DNA of 64,000 nt from contig JBCNJP010000228.1 of NCBI GenBank assembly GCA_039602395.1, forward strand, positions 1 through 64,000. The letters are read 5' to 3'. A program made the position numbers and the translations under genes. Of the stretch, positions 32,723 through 44,600 are shown piece by piece; positions within the stretch are counted from its first letter, which is position 1, and each line of letters begins with the position of its first letter. Source of the DNA: Deinandra increscens subsp. villosa (Eukaryota > Streptophyta > Magnoliopsida > Asterales > Asteraceae). Below the pieces are notes generated by a model that worked only from the letters and a program-made list of their open reading frames with translations, did not search any database and had not been told where the DNA came from.

Positions 32723-34434
32723 ATGAAAGAAATTGATGCATTCGTTGCGGATCATCGTCAGAATGTGCCAAAATTGATGAAGTGTGAGGATTATCCGAGT
32801 TGGGTAATGAAATTTAAAACATATCTTGATACCGTGGATAAAGATTTGTGAATTCCGATCAATCAGCTATATGTCTATCCAACTAATTCTCATGGAGATC
32901 CCATATGGCAAATGGATCTTTCAAATGCAGAAAAGAAGCAGTATGAAAATAAAAAGAAGACATATGTATTTTTAAAGTTGGCAATATCAACTGAGTTGTT
33001 TGTGTATTTTAAGGATTGTTGGAGATCAAATGTATTGTGGGACAATCTGAAAATAATATGTGAATATCACAATATGCAACTTAATCGGAATTCAAGGTCA
33101 AACAAGAGTTCTAACGGTGATATTGAAGAGTTAGAAAAGAAGCTGACAAAGTTGACCAAAGAAAATTGTATTATGATAAAAGAGTTGGAGAAATGGAAGA
33201 AGAATGCTACAGAAATATCTGATTCTTCAAAGATACTGGATTTGATGACAAAATTTTCTCGTATGGTTGATAAATGTGAAGTGATTTCACATAAAAAGAA
33301 GAAAATTCGGGATTTGTTTACTGATTCCCATTTCTTAAGTGATGAAAGTCACAAGAAAGAAAAAGAATGTGCTCAGAATAAAGCTATTGTGAAAGAATCG
33401 AAATTTCAAATTGAAATTGAGGATTTAAAGAAAACAATCGACAAATTGCTAATTAAGAATGAAAAGTTATCAAAAGAAGTTGGTGAAGATAAACAACAAA
33501 TTTTGAAGTTACAAAATGAAAACGCAGAGGTGGTTAGAAATATGGGAGCACGAAGCAAAAGATGCTATTGGAGATTTTGATGCTTTGTTTAAGAAATCAA
33601 CAGCAAGAATAGAATCGCTTAAGCAATCTTATGATGAACTTAAGAAAGAGTTTGATAAAGTTACTGCTTCAGAAAATCATCATCAATTGGTACATTCTGA
33701 ATTACAAGACAAAGTCATACGTTTGAAAAAAGGAAAATCAGTTGTTGACAAGGAATATTGAGATTCATGAGGGAAGAGTGAAGAAAATTACACAAGAAGT
33801 GTATGATGCTCATGATAAAATGAGGACAGAAAAATTCTTATCAAACAGAGCTTCAGAAAAGTTAATTGATTCAGAAAAAGCATTGGGTGAAGCTCAAAAG
33901 AAGATATCAGATTTAAATGTTGAGGTTTTGGATCTTAAAAGACAGTTGAATAATCTGATGAATTCACATTTATTCACCAGTTACTTATGCAATGATGAGA
34001 ATTTCAAGAAAGTGTTTGGAGGCAAAGAATACAATCTAATTCCACATCCTGTTATTCAATCTGATCCTTTAGGTGATCCCAAGTCTTCTGATGAAATTGG
34101 CGATTATTCTGAATTTGTCACTGAGAAATCTGAAAAGAAGAAAACTCATTCATCTAACAAGAAAGAAGAGACTAAGCCAAAATGTGAGACTACACCTGAC
34201 AAATTTGTGTCTGGTGATCCTAGATTAGATGATGGATCATTTCCTGTTGGAAAAATGGCTGAGCAAGATGAAAAGAAGTTTTCTGAAGAAAAAGTTGCTG
34301 CAGACTTGGTTGAGACTAATAATTTAAAGGGAATTAAAGCTTCGTTTAATCAAGCTGCTAAATCTGGCCATGTTAGTTCTCAAGTTGATTTATCAAAGCT
34401 ACCAGGTTACAAACAGTCTGGTTTGGGTAGTGGG
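32723..34434 (+). pseudogene. Gag of gag-only copy 2, 5' part
   Basis: It matches copy 1 closely from ATG 32723. It shares the same in-frame TGA (32849-32851). It has an 8-base deletion near 33542 and an extra A near 33728, each shifting frame. It is cut at 34434 by E3 after G-L-G-S-G. The remaining 3' part is at 45256-46000. Zinc knuckle and tail are in that part. Confidence 0.88.
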
Positions 34435-34682
34435 TGTTGGGTTATATAACTAATTATCAAAACACGAGTACGCAGCGGAAAGAAACCTATGAATTAATCT
34501 AACTAACCGGATAGAACATGTTTACCTTATGAGCTCGGATTGACTTGATCTCTTGGAGGATTTAAAGCAAATCCCTCTACGATCGCACACACGACACACC
34601 AATGCTATGTGCTAGCACTTGATCACGAACTCCTCTAATGAAGATGGCTTGGTCGAACCACACAAGAATTCGAAACCCCTAG

Positions 34683-37264
34683 TGTGACATCCGAGAATTT
34701 TAAGGTTTACTTCCGTTAGACAATTCCGTTAGTTACGTTATAAGTGTTAACTTAGTAACTAATGCTTAACTAGGCCGAATACGTCCACGTCCTTTGGTTG
34801 ATCACCGAACCCGTCCATATGTGTTATGTGTTTAACTATTTATTGTCATTATGTGCAATGTGATTTAAATACATGATTTAGTATTGAGAATAGCATGACA
34901 ATTTATGAATCGTGTTTATCTTGCTTAGAATGTGAAATTGACCACTTTTGGGTAACCAGCGAAACTACCGGGCGAAACTATAATGTCGCCCGGCAGTCTG
35001 TTGGCTCACTCGTGATCAGAGCCAGTTTCGCCTGGCCAGCGAAACTGCCAGCGAAACTAGCCTCTGATATAAATAATCTTAATAAACCCTAGTTCTCCCA
35101 TTTTGCCTCATTTACACAAAACACACACACACTCTCCTGAGATATTCTGGACCAACTGATTCCAGCCAAGAACCATCAAGGAACCATCATCTCATCTCAT
35201 CCATTTGGCCCTAGATCGAATCGTGAGTCCCCAAAACCATTCTTTATGCATTTATATGTGTTTTCTTGATATTTTACTTTAAAGCATGACCAAACCTCCA
35301 TGGAATCACTTGATCTTCTGATATGTTGTCTAGGAATGATAGATCTACAATAAAGTCAGTAACTTTACGTGTGAAATCCATCCATGTTGAAGATTTATGC
35401 TAGATTAGGTTATTTTAGGTTAAAATGTGTTTTTGGTGATTTGATGATGAAAATGCATGTTTAAGGTGTTAAAGCTTACTGATTTATGTTGGTAAATGGT
35501 TATGTATGCTAGATAATGAATTGCATGTAATATGGAAGCTGTTAGATTGATTTTTAGGCTGATTTATGTGTTTTTCGCGACCAGCGAAACTGTCATGTTC
35601 TCTGGGCGAAACTGTCCAGCGAAATTATGCATATCTTCAACCAGCGACACTATGGAGCGAAACTGTAGTGTCGCCGGGTAAACCAACCAGACCTGTTCGG
35701 ACGAAACTACCGAGCGAAATTCCCTGAACGAAAGTTCAAACCAGTTTCGGGCGAAACTAGGCTAGCGAAACTATGCCAACAGTTTCGAGCGAAACTAGCC
35801 TAGCGAAACTGTGTCATCGGGTATCGCCTAGCGAAAGTGCTGCCCGTGCACACAGCGAAACTGCCTAGCGAAACTGCTAGCGAAACTGAGACCAGAATCC
35901 AAACTTGTGCAACTTGCTTTAATGTTATGCCATGACTTACATGATTATGCTATGATGATACATGCTTGGATTTCTGATGTATATGAACCCTTGTTTATGA
36001 TCAACCATCGGTGTCGTGTGTCGTTATGTCGAGTCATAGTTTCAACGTGCTATGTTATGGGCCATAGTGACGTTAAGTAAAGATTAGACACCAAACTAAT
36101 ACTTAAGACCTAAACGTGTTCATAGGTCTTCGTTAAGCAAAACTTGGAATATATAACAAGTGTAGCAGTGCAACCCAAGGTGAGTGTCACTAACCCGTAT
36201 ACTGTGAGCCCGTTTGGGACACACTGAATAACTTAATTGAAAACAATGCTGACAACTTTACGAGTGCTATGCACCACTTGATGAAACTGAAAACTTAGAA
36301 TGCTATGCATCTACTTGATGAACTTGAAGTGTTTTATGGGAAACACTTGTGAAACTTAACATACTATTTCTGAAACGAAAACCGTTTTAACATGGCTAGT
36401 GTAGGTTAAAGTCTAAACCACATGATATCACATGATTTCTAAGGATTGCCTTTTTAACTGAAAAAGTCCTCAACTTAATTGTGCCATTAATTGTAAAGCG
36501 AGGGGATGTTGGGTAGATCTACTGGAGTTTGACAAACTCCGCCTCGTGACACTGGAGGTGCACGGAGGTACAATATCAGCCTATCTGACCGTGATCCCGA
36601 GAGGACACGGGGGAGGCAAAGCCGCGATGACGAATGTCCGCAAAACAAAATGGCTGAAGGCTCTGCCTCTACTATACTTAATCGTCAGCTTTGGTACGAA
36701 CTTCCTTAGTGCATGGAAACAACGGATTAGCTACCCGCGATATCGGTTGAGCACTTTAATTATACAAGACTAGTACATACCTGATAACTTTGTTACGGAC
36801 GATAACTTTACTAAATAACAAATGTTTATGAATTGACGTATATAACTGAGCATTGCTTTTCACAAACAAATATTACGTATGTAAATGTTGATACGATTAT
36901 GAGACCGGGCCAATGCATGACATGCCCACTGTGAACTCACCAACCGTTAGGTTGACACTTGTGTGGTTTTCACTTTTGCAGACCGTTGAAGAGTATCCAT
37001 TGAAGGTTGGCATGGCACGTGAAGACTTTTACTTTCATTAAACTAACTTGGGATTTTGATTTGAAACAATGATTTGTAAAGCACGTGGCTAGTGCTAAGA
37101 TACTTATGTTTTTATTCCGCTGCGTAACTTTGAAACTGTTTTGAAATGAATGTTTTGGACTTTACTCTGATTCGTTTAGTATTTGTAACTAATGGTTGTG
37201 GTCCTGGTTTGCTCGCACCCCTTAACGGTATAAACTCTGTTAGTGGTTATTTGGGGGTGTGACA
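34683..37264 (+). repeat. Ty3/gypsy solo LTR, 2.58 kb
   Basis: It begins TGTGACATCCGAG, ends GGGGGTGTGACA, and is flanked by CCTAG on both sides (34678-34682, 37265-37269). No primer site, purine tract or coding region is inside, so it is a solo LTR left by recombination. TATAAATA is at 35068-35075. GCGAAACT words cluster upstream (34964-35055) and downstream (35577-35888) of it. The ends match gypsy LTRs of the TGTGACA class. Confidence 0.88.
34964..35888. repeat. GCGAAACT word clusters around the solo LTR TATA box
   Basis: About five GCGAAACT or AGTTTCGC words lie before the TATA box and about sixteen after it, between 35577 and 35888, many as AGCGAAACTG. Both orientations occur. The stretch between (35090-35570) lacks them. 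Confidence 0.8.
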
Positions 37265-37676
37265 CCTAGGGTTTTTCTTGTTGCCGAAAATTAGAGAGAA
37301 AGGAGAGAGGTTTTAGGGTTTGCACCTTTATCAGATAAATGCAGTAACTAAACCTTAAACCCTAAGGGTCTATTTATAGGTTTAAAATACTTGATAAACA
37401 AGTTAGGGATTTGGGATAGGGCTTTACGATTTTCGGCCCTAAGGCCTATCCCAATCCTTCTCTCAATTGTAATCCAATTACAACTCTCCCTAATTACAAC
37501 TAACACCCCTGTTAACAATTAACTGTCAGTTTTTTAATGAAACCTCGTTAAATGTTCGTGATAAATATTAATTAACCATTAATTAATACTAATACATTTG
37601 GTGTCGAGACGTGTGACCCCGTAGGCTTAAATAACTTCTGTACATACGCTTACTATTACATGATCATATCCCTACA

Positions 37677-38508
37677 GCTCCCACTTGAGCTTGCAATAGT
37701 AAAGGTAATAACATTGGTTAGCGTCTAGCAACACGCCAATGCTCCCAGAAATATTTAAGTACAGTTTCTCAAAGTGTATTTAAATGGTACAGTCATTTAC
37801 TATCCCTTTGTTACCGATACCGTGTTAAATATGAATATGGATCAAGTCATTTCATACTTTAACGATTCTGTTTCTCATTCTCACAACTAACTTAAGATTA
37901 CCAAATTGCAAATCGAGACATCTCTAGAATTCATTTGGGCACGGCCATGCAAACATCTTAATTAGTCCAATGAGGGGCCCAGTGGTATCTTCTTCAGCAC
38001 AAAGCTGAAGGAACAAATCCTCTTGACTACATGTGTCAAGTCACATACTTCACTACACCTACTGAAAATAGCCCTTTTGTACTACCTTATTCAGGATAGT
38101 TAGACTTATATCAAGTAGGTGTAATCCATACATGCATGACCTGCTTGTATCTCAATTCTAAGGATAAGCAAAGCAACCATTTACGAATTTCACTCAATGA
38201 CGACGATCCATAAAGTGACAATTCGTTAGTGGGCCAGTCCAGTATGCATCCAATGAATACCATGTGAGTTTGGTGGGACCATCCTAACCAATCACTCAGA
38301 TTTTGTCTTAGTTTAACTATATTCCCATATAGTTAATCGACAATGGACAATTTAGAATACTTGACAAGTACTCAAGGATTAAACATGCAAATATAGGACA
38401 CAATTTACTATTAAATGAAATCAAACATATCAAGTACTTTATTTCATTATATAAATAGAAATTGTTAAACATCCCTTATCCAAATACCGAACATCAGACA
38501 TACATGAT
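37677..38508 (-). other. E3 3' untranslated region
   Basis: About 830 bases between the RNase H stop and the 3' LTR. I see no ORF of interest; the stretch next to the LTR is purine-rich on the minus strand. Confidence 0.6.
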
Positions 38509-40670
38509 TCAACTAGCCAATTTAAGTCCCATGCCCTCGGCTTGCCTTTCAAGCTTTGGCCTCGACAAAGCTTTCGTGAAAGGATCAGCTAAGTTAATAT
38601 CTGTGTGAACTTTGAGTAATTTGATTTCACCTAGTTCGATCTGCTCACGAACATAGTGATATCTCCTGGCATAGTGTCTGGCGCCCTTCTGAATTCCAGG
38701 TTCTTTGGCGATGATCAATGCACCCGAGTTATCGCAGTACATGTCGATCGGCAAGTTACTTGTGGGGACAATGTCAAGCCCACTAATAAACTTCCTTATC
38801 CAGACAGCCTCCATTGCAGCTTCCGAAGCAGCAATGTACTCAGACTCTGTTGCAGACATAGCAACTGTGGTTTGTTTCTTGATTTTCCAATCCACAGCGC
38901 CTCCATTCAGAACGAATACGTACCCAGACTGAGACTTCGTGTCATCTCTATCAGTCTGAAATCCAGCATCACAGTATCCGGTCACTTTGAGCTCTTGATC
39001 TGGATTTCCCCCATATACCAAAAACAAATCTCTAGTAGCCCGTAGGTACTTGAGAATGGTCTTAACAGCATTCCAGTGACTTTCACCTGGATTCTGTTGA
39101 AAACGGCTAACGATATTCTGCGCGAACGCTATATCAGGTCTAGTGCATCTAACCGCATACATTATAGATCCTACAGCCGAAGCATAAGGGACTCTTTGCA
39201 TACGCTTCACCTCATCAGGTGTAGAAGCACCTTGTTTGACCGACAGACCAAGTCCTTCCTGCATTGGTACTATACCACGCTTGGAATTCTCCATCTTGAA
39301 TCGCTTCAAGATCTTATCAATATAAGCACTTTGACTTAGTCTAATCAACCGCTTAGTTCTATCTCTATAGATCTTGATTCCAAGAATGAATGCTGCTTCT
39401 CCCAAGTCTTTCATGGCAAAACACTTTCCAAGATGGGATTTTACATCTTGCAACATTGGAATGTGTTTTCCTATGATCAATATGTCATCTACATATAAGA
39501 CAAGGAAAGTAACATTACTCCCACTAGCTTTGCGATATACACATGGCTCATCGGGATTCTGAACGAAACCAAACTTTTTGATTTCTTCATCAAACCGTTT
39601 ATTCCAACTCCTCGATGCTTGCTTTAGTCCATAAATGGACCTTTGAAGCTTGCATACTTGGTTGGGATGTTTTGGATCAATGAACCCTTCAGGTTGATCC
39701 ATATAGACTTCTTCATCCAAGTAACCATTTAAGAAGGCAGTCTTAACATCCATTTGCCATATCTCAAAGTCATAGTACGCTGCTATGGCTAAGAGAATCC
39801 TAATAGCTCTTATGTCTGCTACTGGTGAAAAGGTCTCATCATAGTTAACGCCAAAACGTTGAGTATAACCTTTCGCCACGAGACGAGCTTTATAGGTGTG
39901 TACATTTCCATCCATGTCGGTCTTCTTCTTGAAGAGCCATTTACTCCCAACGGTTCTTGCGTTAGGAGGAAGATCAACCAGGGTCCAAACGTGGTTATCT
40001 TGCATGGATTTCATTTCAACATTCGCAGCTTCAAGCCATTTGTCAGATACCGGATCTGATAATGCAGCTTTGAAGTTCGGAGGCTCATTGAGATCTCCTG
40101 ATACGTTATCCTCGGATTCGACTATACCAATCCATCTATCGGGATTACGTACGACCCTTTCGGATCTACGAAGTGGAATCGCAACATCATCGACTTGAGT
40201 TTCATCACTTTGAACACTTCCCCCCCCCCCCCCCAAGTTGATGATTGCTAGTTGTTTCAGAAGGTGACACATCTTCTAGTAGTTCTACAATTCTCCCACT
40301 GTTCTCTTGAGCTATAAAATTCTTCTCAAAGAATTCAGCATATCGAGCAACACGAACAGTATTTTCGGAAGGATTGTAAAAGTAGTAACCCATTGTTTCC
40401 TTTGGGTATCCCACGAAGATGCACTTAGTACTCCTGGTTTGTAGTTTGTCAGGCGTATCACGCTTCACAAGTGCCTCACATCCCCAGACTCTTAAGTAAG
40501 ACAACACAGGGACTTCTCCATGCCATAATTGATATGGTGTCTTTTCAACCTTCTTGGTTGGAACCATATTTAGAATGCGTACAGCGGTTTCTAGAGCAAA
40601 ATCCCAAAATGATATTGGGAGAGTTTGAAAAACCATATACGGATCGTTTCTATGGATGAGACGGAAGTTT
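38509..40670 (-). pseudogene. E3 pol: integrase end, RT, RNase H
   Basis: On the minus strand, 40636-40205 encodes the integrase C-terminal part (S-F-W-D-F-A-L-E-T-A ... W-G-C-E-A-L-V-K). 40272-38509 is a long open frame with RT (K-A-R-L-V-A-K-G-Y-T-Q, Q-M-D-V-K-T-A-F-L-N-G, catalytic Y-V-D-D near 39490) and RNase H (Y-C-D-A-G-F, T-E-S-E-Y-I-A, Y-C-D-N-S-G-A). It ends in M-G-L-K-L-A-S. The two frames overlap at a run of 15 C (40220-40234), the only break in 2.1 kb. This could be a real indel or a sequencing error. Upstream integrase core and protease are missing, replaced by the block at 40684-42128. Confidence 0.92.
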
Positions 40671-40683
40671 TGTCATTGAATCA

Positions 40684-41009
40684 TGTTGAATGATTACATA
40701 ATGAAGGAGTATACAACAATTAAGCTCTGGGGGAGGTCGGACAGAACCTCCCCTCTCAACACACAGACACAAGACAGAAACTTACAAAGAAATACAAAGA
40801 CGAGACTATTTATACTTCTTAATTCTGTCCGAACTGGGCACCTCCGAACTCTGTCCGAACTCCCTCCGAACCTGGAGTTCGGCCGTCAAGGTTCGGCCAA
40901 CTCCGAACCTAGAGTTCGGCTGGGTTTCGGACCTCAGTTCATGTCTTCGACAAATCAGTCTGTTTGACAATTCGAACAGTAACGGCCACACAAGGTTCAT
41001 GCATCAACA
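40684..41009 (-). repeat. LTR F: minus-strand copia LTR in E3
   Basis: 326 bases; on the minus strand TGTTGATGCATGAACC to CATTCAACA. TATAAATAG (minus) lies at 40806-40814. CCGAAC/GTTCGG words (about ten, 40828-40922) lie upstream of it on the minus strand. AAGGGGGAATT directly outside the LTR (41010-41020) is a purine tract, so this is the 3' LTR of a minus-strand element. Confidence 0.75.
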
Positions 41010-42128
41010 AATTCCCCCTTGGACGTTACTGTCGAATCCAGACATTCATCTTCTAGCAATCTTCAGTCAGCTTGCTGCAGACATCTCTATCTTTAGCAAA
41101 CTCCCCTTTGACTGAATCATCAGGTATGCAGGAAACGGTTCGAATCTTGTACAATCTCCACAACCAATAAAATTCCCCCTAGCTTCAAGCACAACCATCC
41201 AATTGGAACCGGCATGTATGATAATGGTTCACTTCATAAGTTGTATCCGGAAATTGTAAAGACACACGAACATCACTGCATCTTGATAATAATCTTCAAT
41301 ATTCACCGAATTGTAACACATTCTGATCTTTATGAAAACAGACACGATCAGCATCTTTAATCACGGAAATTCCCCCTCAGCATCAAATCCATCCCAATAT
41401 ATTACTTCGGTAAACGTATATCTCGTTGCAGACTGGAATCTGACCAAGTCTTTCGACAACTCAAGAAAGTATCGGGCATATGACAGAAAGTTCCAAACCA
41501 TAATTGAAAACTTTGACATATCAGTTCGCACGAACATCAGAATATACCACATTTCCATGAAGATCAAAAACCACCATCATCCCTGAACTGATTGCGTTTG
41601 AATATTCACTTTTTCAATTATAAAACTTTGAAAGTTTTAGGGTCCCCAATTTCCCCCTAAACAAGTGAAATATTCAAATCTTCAACTTTCTTCGATTCCA
41701 ACCCCGTAGGAATAAATCCTTTTAGTGGAATGATAAACTCAAATGGCCCACAACGGAATCTTTAATCTCATTCAATCTTAGTTTGTGTAGAAAGATAATC
41801 TCCGACAAATGTTCCCAAGTAATCATAACCATGTCTCCGAATCTCTGTCCATCATTAGAAACACGTATCCTTGAATCTCTGTCCATCATCAAGAACAATG
41901 ACTACCCACAAACTCATTTCTTGAACTTCGATCACTAACTCGTAACAAATATCGGAATCTGGATTTTCTTCAAACATAACACCCCACAGCTACCAAATCA
42001 AGGGTAAACTCGATAACTGATCCGCTTCTGTAAACTTCCCACCTAACGGGGGTTCGGGGGCAGCGCCCCTGAGAAGCGGGGTCCAAGGGGCGGCAGCCCC
42101 TGGCGGGGTCCAGGGGCAGAGCCCCTGA
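41010..42128 (-). mobile_element. Non-coding 3' interior of the LTR F element
   Basis: 1.1 kb with no recognisable protein. On the minus strand AGGGGGAA tracts occur at about 41012, 41171, 41367 and 41650, which is unusual for one element. It ends in a GC-rich block (42047-42127) that abuts the gag stop of E3. The gag-pol, protease and integrase-core region of E3 that should be here is gone. Confidence 0.5.
42047..42127. repeat. GC-rich triple palindrome
   Basis: Three short palindromes in 80 bases: GGGGGCAGCGCCCCT (42056-42070), AGGGGCGGCAGCCCCT (42086-42101) and CAGGGGCAGAGCCCCTG (42111-42127), joined by GCGGGGTCC-type linkers. GC content is far above the surroundings. Origin unresolved. 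Confidence 0.65.
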
Positions 42129-43010
42129 CTAGTATTCTTTCTTCTTCATCAACTCAGCTAGATGGGTAGGACAGTTCCTCTTCCAGTGTCCAACTTCACC
42201 ATAATGGTGACAGATCTGGTCTTTAGCAGGATGCTCTTTTGCGGCCGGAGGGGTTTGCTTGGTTTTAGGAACAAGCGCAACTGCCTTGCCTTTTCCCTTA
42301 CCATCATTCTTGCCCTTCGCCTTTTGCGGTCGTTTAGCCTTTTGGATCCTTCCCCCTTTGATCATAAGAACTTGGGGTGTTTCAGTGGCCTTTTTAGGAA
42401 TCGTCTTTTCATACCCGACAAGCATAGCATGAAGCTCAGGTATAGTCTTAGTCATACTATGCATGTTGTAGTTGCGCACAAAACCCTCAAAATCCTTCGT
42501 AAGAGATTTGAGGATCATGCCAACTGCCACATCACGATTATACCCATAATTGAGCGATTCCAATTTGTCAAAGTAGCTCTTCATCTTGAGCACATGACTA
42601 CTGACCGATTTACCAGTTTCAAGCTTCAAGTCGTGGAGTTCCACAACTAGGTCGAACAATTCAACACCAGCTTGTTTTTCATACATCTTCTTTAGCTCTT
42701 TGATCATATCACAAGGTGTATGAAATTCGTATTGCTTCTGAAGATCGGGAGTCATACTCGAGATCATCATGCAAGCAACCTCATCGTATCTTCTATACTC
42801 TGCATTGTAGAACGCTTTCTCTTGATCAGAAGCATTAGCAGCTGGCTCGATCGGCCAATGATGTTCAAGGACATCGGTCCTCCGTTCAACTCTAAGGACA
42901 ATCTTCAGTTGACGGTACCAGTCATTGAAGTTAGATCCATTAAGCTTTTCTCTTTCAAACATTTGACGAAAAGCATGACCAACATTGTTTTGAGGAGGGT
43001 TTGTTGCCAT
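42129..43010 (-). CDS. E3 gag
   Basis: An intact frame of 293 codons from ATG 43010 to TAG at 42129-42131. It opens M-A-T-N-P-P-Q-N-N-V-G-H, has the copia gag core (N-G-S-N-F-N-D-W ... L-H-D-L-K ... V-L-K-M-K-S-Y-F ... N-Y-N-M-H-S-M), then a basic K/G-rich linker and one zinc knuckle C-H-H-Y-G-E-V-G-H-W-K-R-N-C. The second cysteine of the knuckle is Tyr, so nucleic-acid binding may be weakened. It stops soon after the knuckle, where related elements continue into protease. It forms the particle shell by family knowledge. Confidence 0.88.
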   Translation of the reverse strand: MATNPPQNNVGHAFRQMFEREKLNGSNFNDWYRQLKIVLRVERRTDVLEHHWPIEPAANASDQEKAFYNAEYRRYDEVACMMISSMTPDLQKQYEFHTPCDMIKELKKMYEKQAGVELFDLVVELHDLKLETGKSVSSHVLKMKSYFDKLESLNYGYNRDVAVGMILKSLTKDFEGFVRNYNMHSMTKTIPELHAMLVGYEKTIPKKATETPQVLMIKGGRIQKAKRPQKAKGKNDGKGKGKAVALVPKTKQTPPAAKEHPAKDQICHHYGEVGHWKRNCPTHLAELMKKKEY

Positions 43011-44600
43011 CTACAAAACAGATTAAGTTCAAAAATCAGTATTTTCGATAATCTTTTCCTTAATAAATTTAATTACCCAATGTTTAAACATTTTAAACGA
43101 TTAAGTTTATTAAGGCTAGGATCCAATTGACATGCCATCATTTCATCAGTTGATCTGCTAGAAATGATGCATTCAAAGGTAAGTGACGATCAATAATTGT
43201 ACTCCAAGTACAATTCCTAGATTTTATGGGACCTACAAATAACACTTGTGAATCTTGCACCAAGTGATTTGTAGTCATGTTTCATCCCATCTTTTGCCAC
43301 GGGCCAGGGGTCTCACCGCCTAGCTCATTTTAAGTCGTCCAGCTAAGAACGCACAAATTGTCCACCATTGTGTACCAATGAGTGGGAATTCGCCATGTAA
43401 ATGCCATTTTACCATTGTGTACCAATGAGTAAGATGACATCCACAAGTGTCCTTTTCAAGGTGGATGGCAAAGACTTAAATTTTGTTTGGGTCAAAACAA
43501 TTTTGATGCGTGATCAAAAAGGTTATGTGTGAAGATTCATGCACATCTTCACCACATAATGTGTTTATAAAAAATCTTAGTTTGTCTTCCATATCAAAAG
43601 AGCTCGGTAGCTCCATTCGCAACACACAAAGAAGCGTAGGGGTGAGGTTTGCAACTTTTGCAATTAAAAACGTACCCGCTTTAGGGAAGCAGAGCGACCC
43701 TACTTATACCTCTCTTAGAGTGTGTTCAAATGGGTGAGCCGGTGTTTCTTTTGACTTTTAGGACACAAATTTTATTTTATAAACAAAATCATATTTCAAT
43801 AGTTCATTTTGCAAATTTCGATTTTCATAAAACAAATTTGCATTTAAAACCTTTTATTATGTCACAATTATCAAATAATCAAATAATCTTAGGGTTTCTA
43901 ATTATCTAACATAATTTTAATTTTAATCCTCTTTGATATAAGTAATAACCATGAACGATTTGCATGAAACATCATGGTTTTTACTTCCTTTTAACATTTA
44001 AAATAAAGGTACAACATGTTGATTATCAAATAACAAAACTTGGGTTCTCAATTTTAGATCCAAAATCAGATTTTAGACCTAAAATAAGGGTTTCCGATTC
44101 GGCTAGAGGTTTTCGATCCAATTATATAGTTTTCGATCAGAAATAGGGTTTCCGATCAAGAACATCACTTTTCGATTAGGGTTTCCGATCGGAAAAAGGT
44201 TTACGATCTACGATAGGTTTCCGATCGGAAAAGGGGTTTACGATCGGAACACGGGTTTCCGATCCACCATAGGTTTCCGATCGAAAAACAAGGGTTTTCG
44301 ATCGGGACAAGGGTTTCCGATCGGAAAACGAGGGTTTCCGATCGGGAGTAGGGTTTCCGATCGGAAAACGAGGGTTTCCGATCGGGTCGAGAAGTGCTTT
44401 TCGATCAGGGACTTTTCGATCGGGTCGAAAAGTCGTTTTTGATCAAATTTTTTTCGTTTTTACCAATTTGCGAAACTTTTTCCAATTGTAAAACACGATT
44501 TTTAAATGGATCGAAAAGCTAGAATCGTATTTTGGTTACCCCCCTTCCAAGTTTTATTCCCGATAATTAATTAAAAATCATAGGTGGCTCGTGATACCAC
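43011..44600 (-). promoter_or_regulatory. E3 primer-binding site and leader
   Basis: On the minus strand TGGTATCACGAGCC (44586-44599) follows the 5' LTR and resembles the initiator-Met primer site with one extra base. 44083-44410 is a cluster of GGTTTCCGATCGG-like words (about 14 GATCGG or CCGATC). The remaining 1 kb to the gag ATG is AT-rich, with a CATTGTGTACCAATGAGT phrase repeated at 43366 and 43413. Confidence 0.75.

Larger units (their letters stand above)
34435..37676 (-). repeat. E3 3' LTR, split by a solo LTR
   Basis: The pieces at 34435-34682 and 37270-37676 sum to 655 bases and align end to end with 44601-45255. Read on the minus strand the LTR begins TGTAGGGATATG and ends ATAACCCAACA. 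AAGTGGGAGC next to it (37677-37686, minus) is the purine tract. TATAAATAG on the minus strand lies near 37368. Confidence 0.9.

Noticed and set aside
36546..36773. 75-codon ORF in the solo LTR
   Set aside because: Lies in non-coding gypsy LTR; no motif and no start context.
38656..40198. Plus-strand ORFs over E3 pol
   Set aside because: Antisense to a clear RT-RNase H frame; no independent motif.
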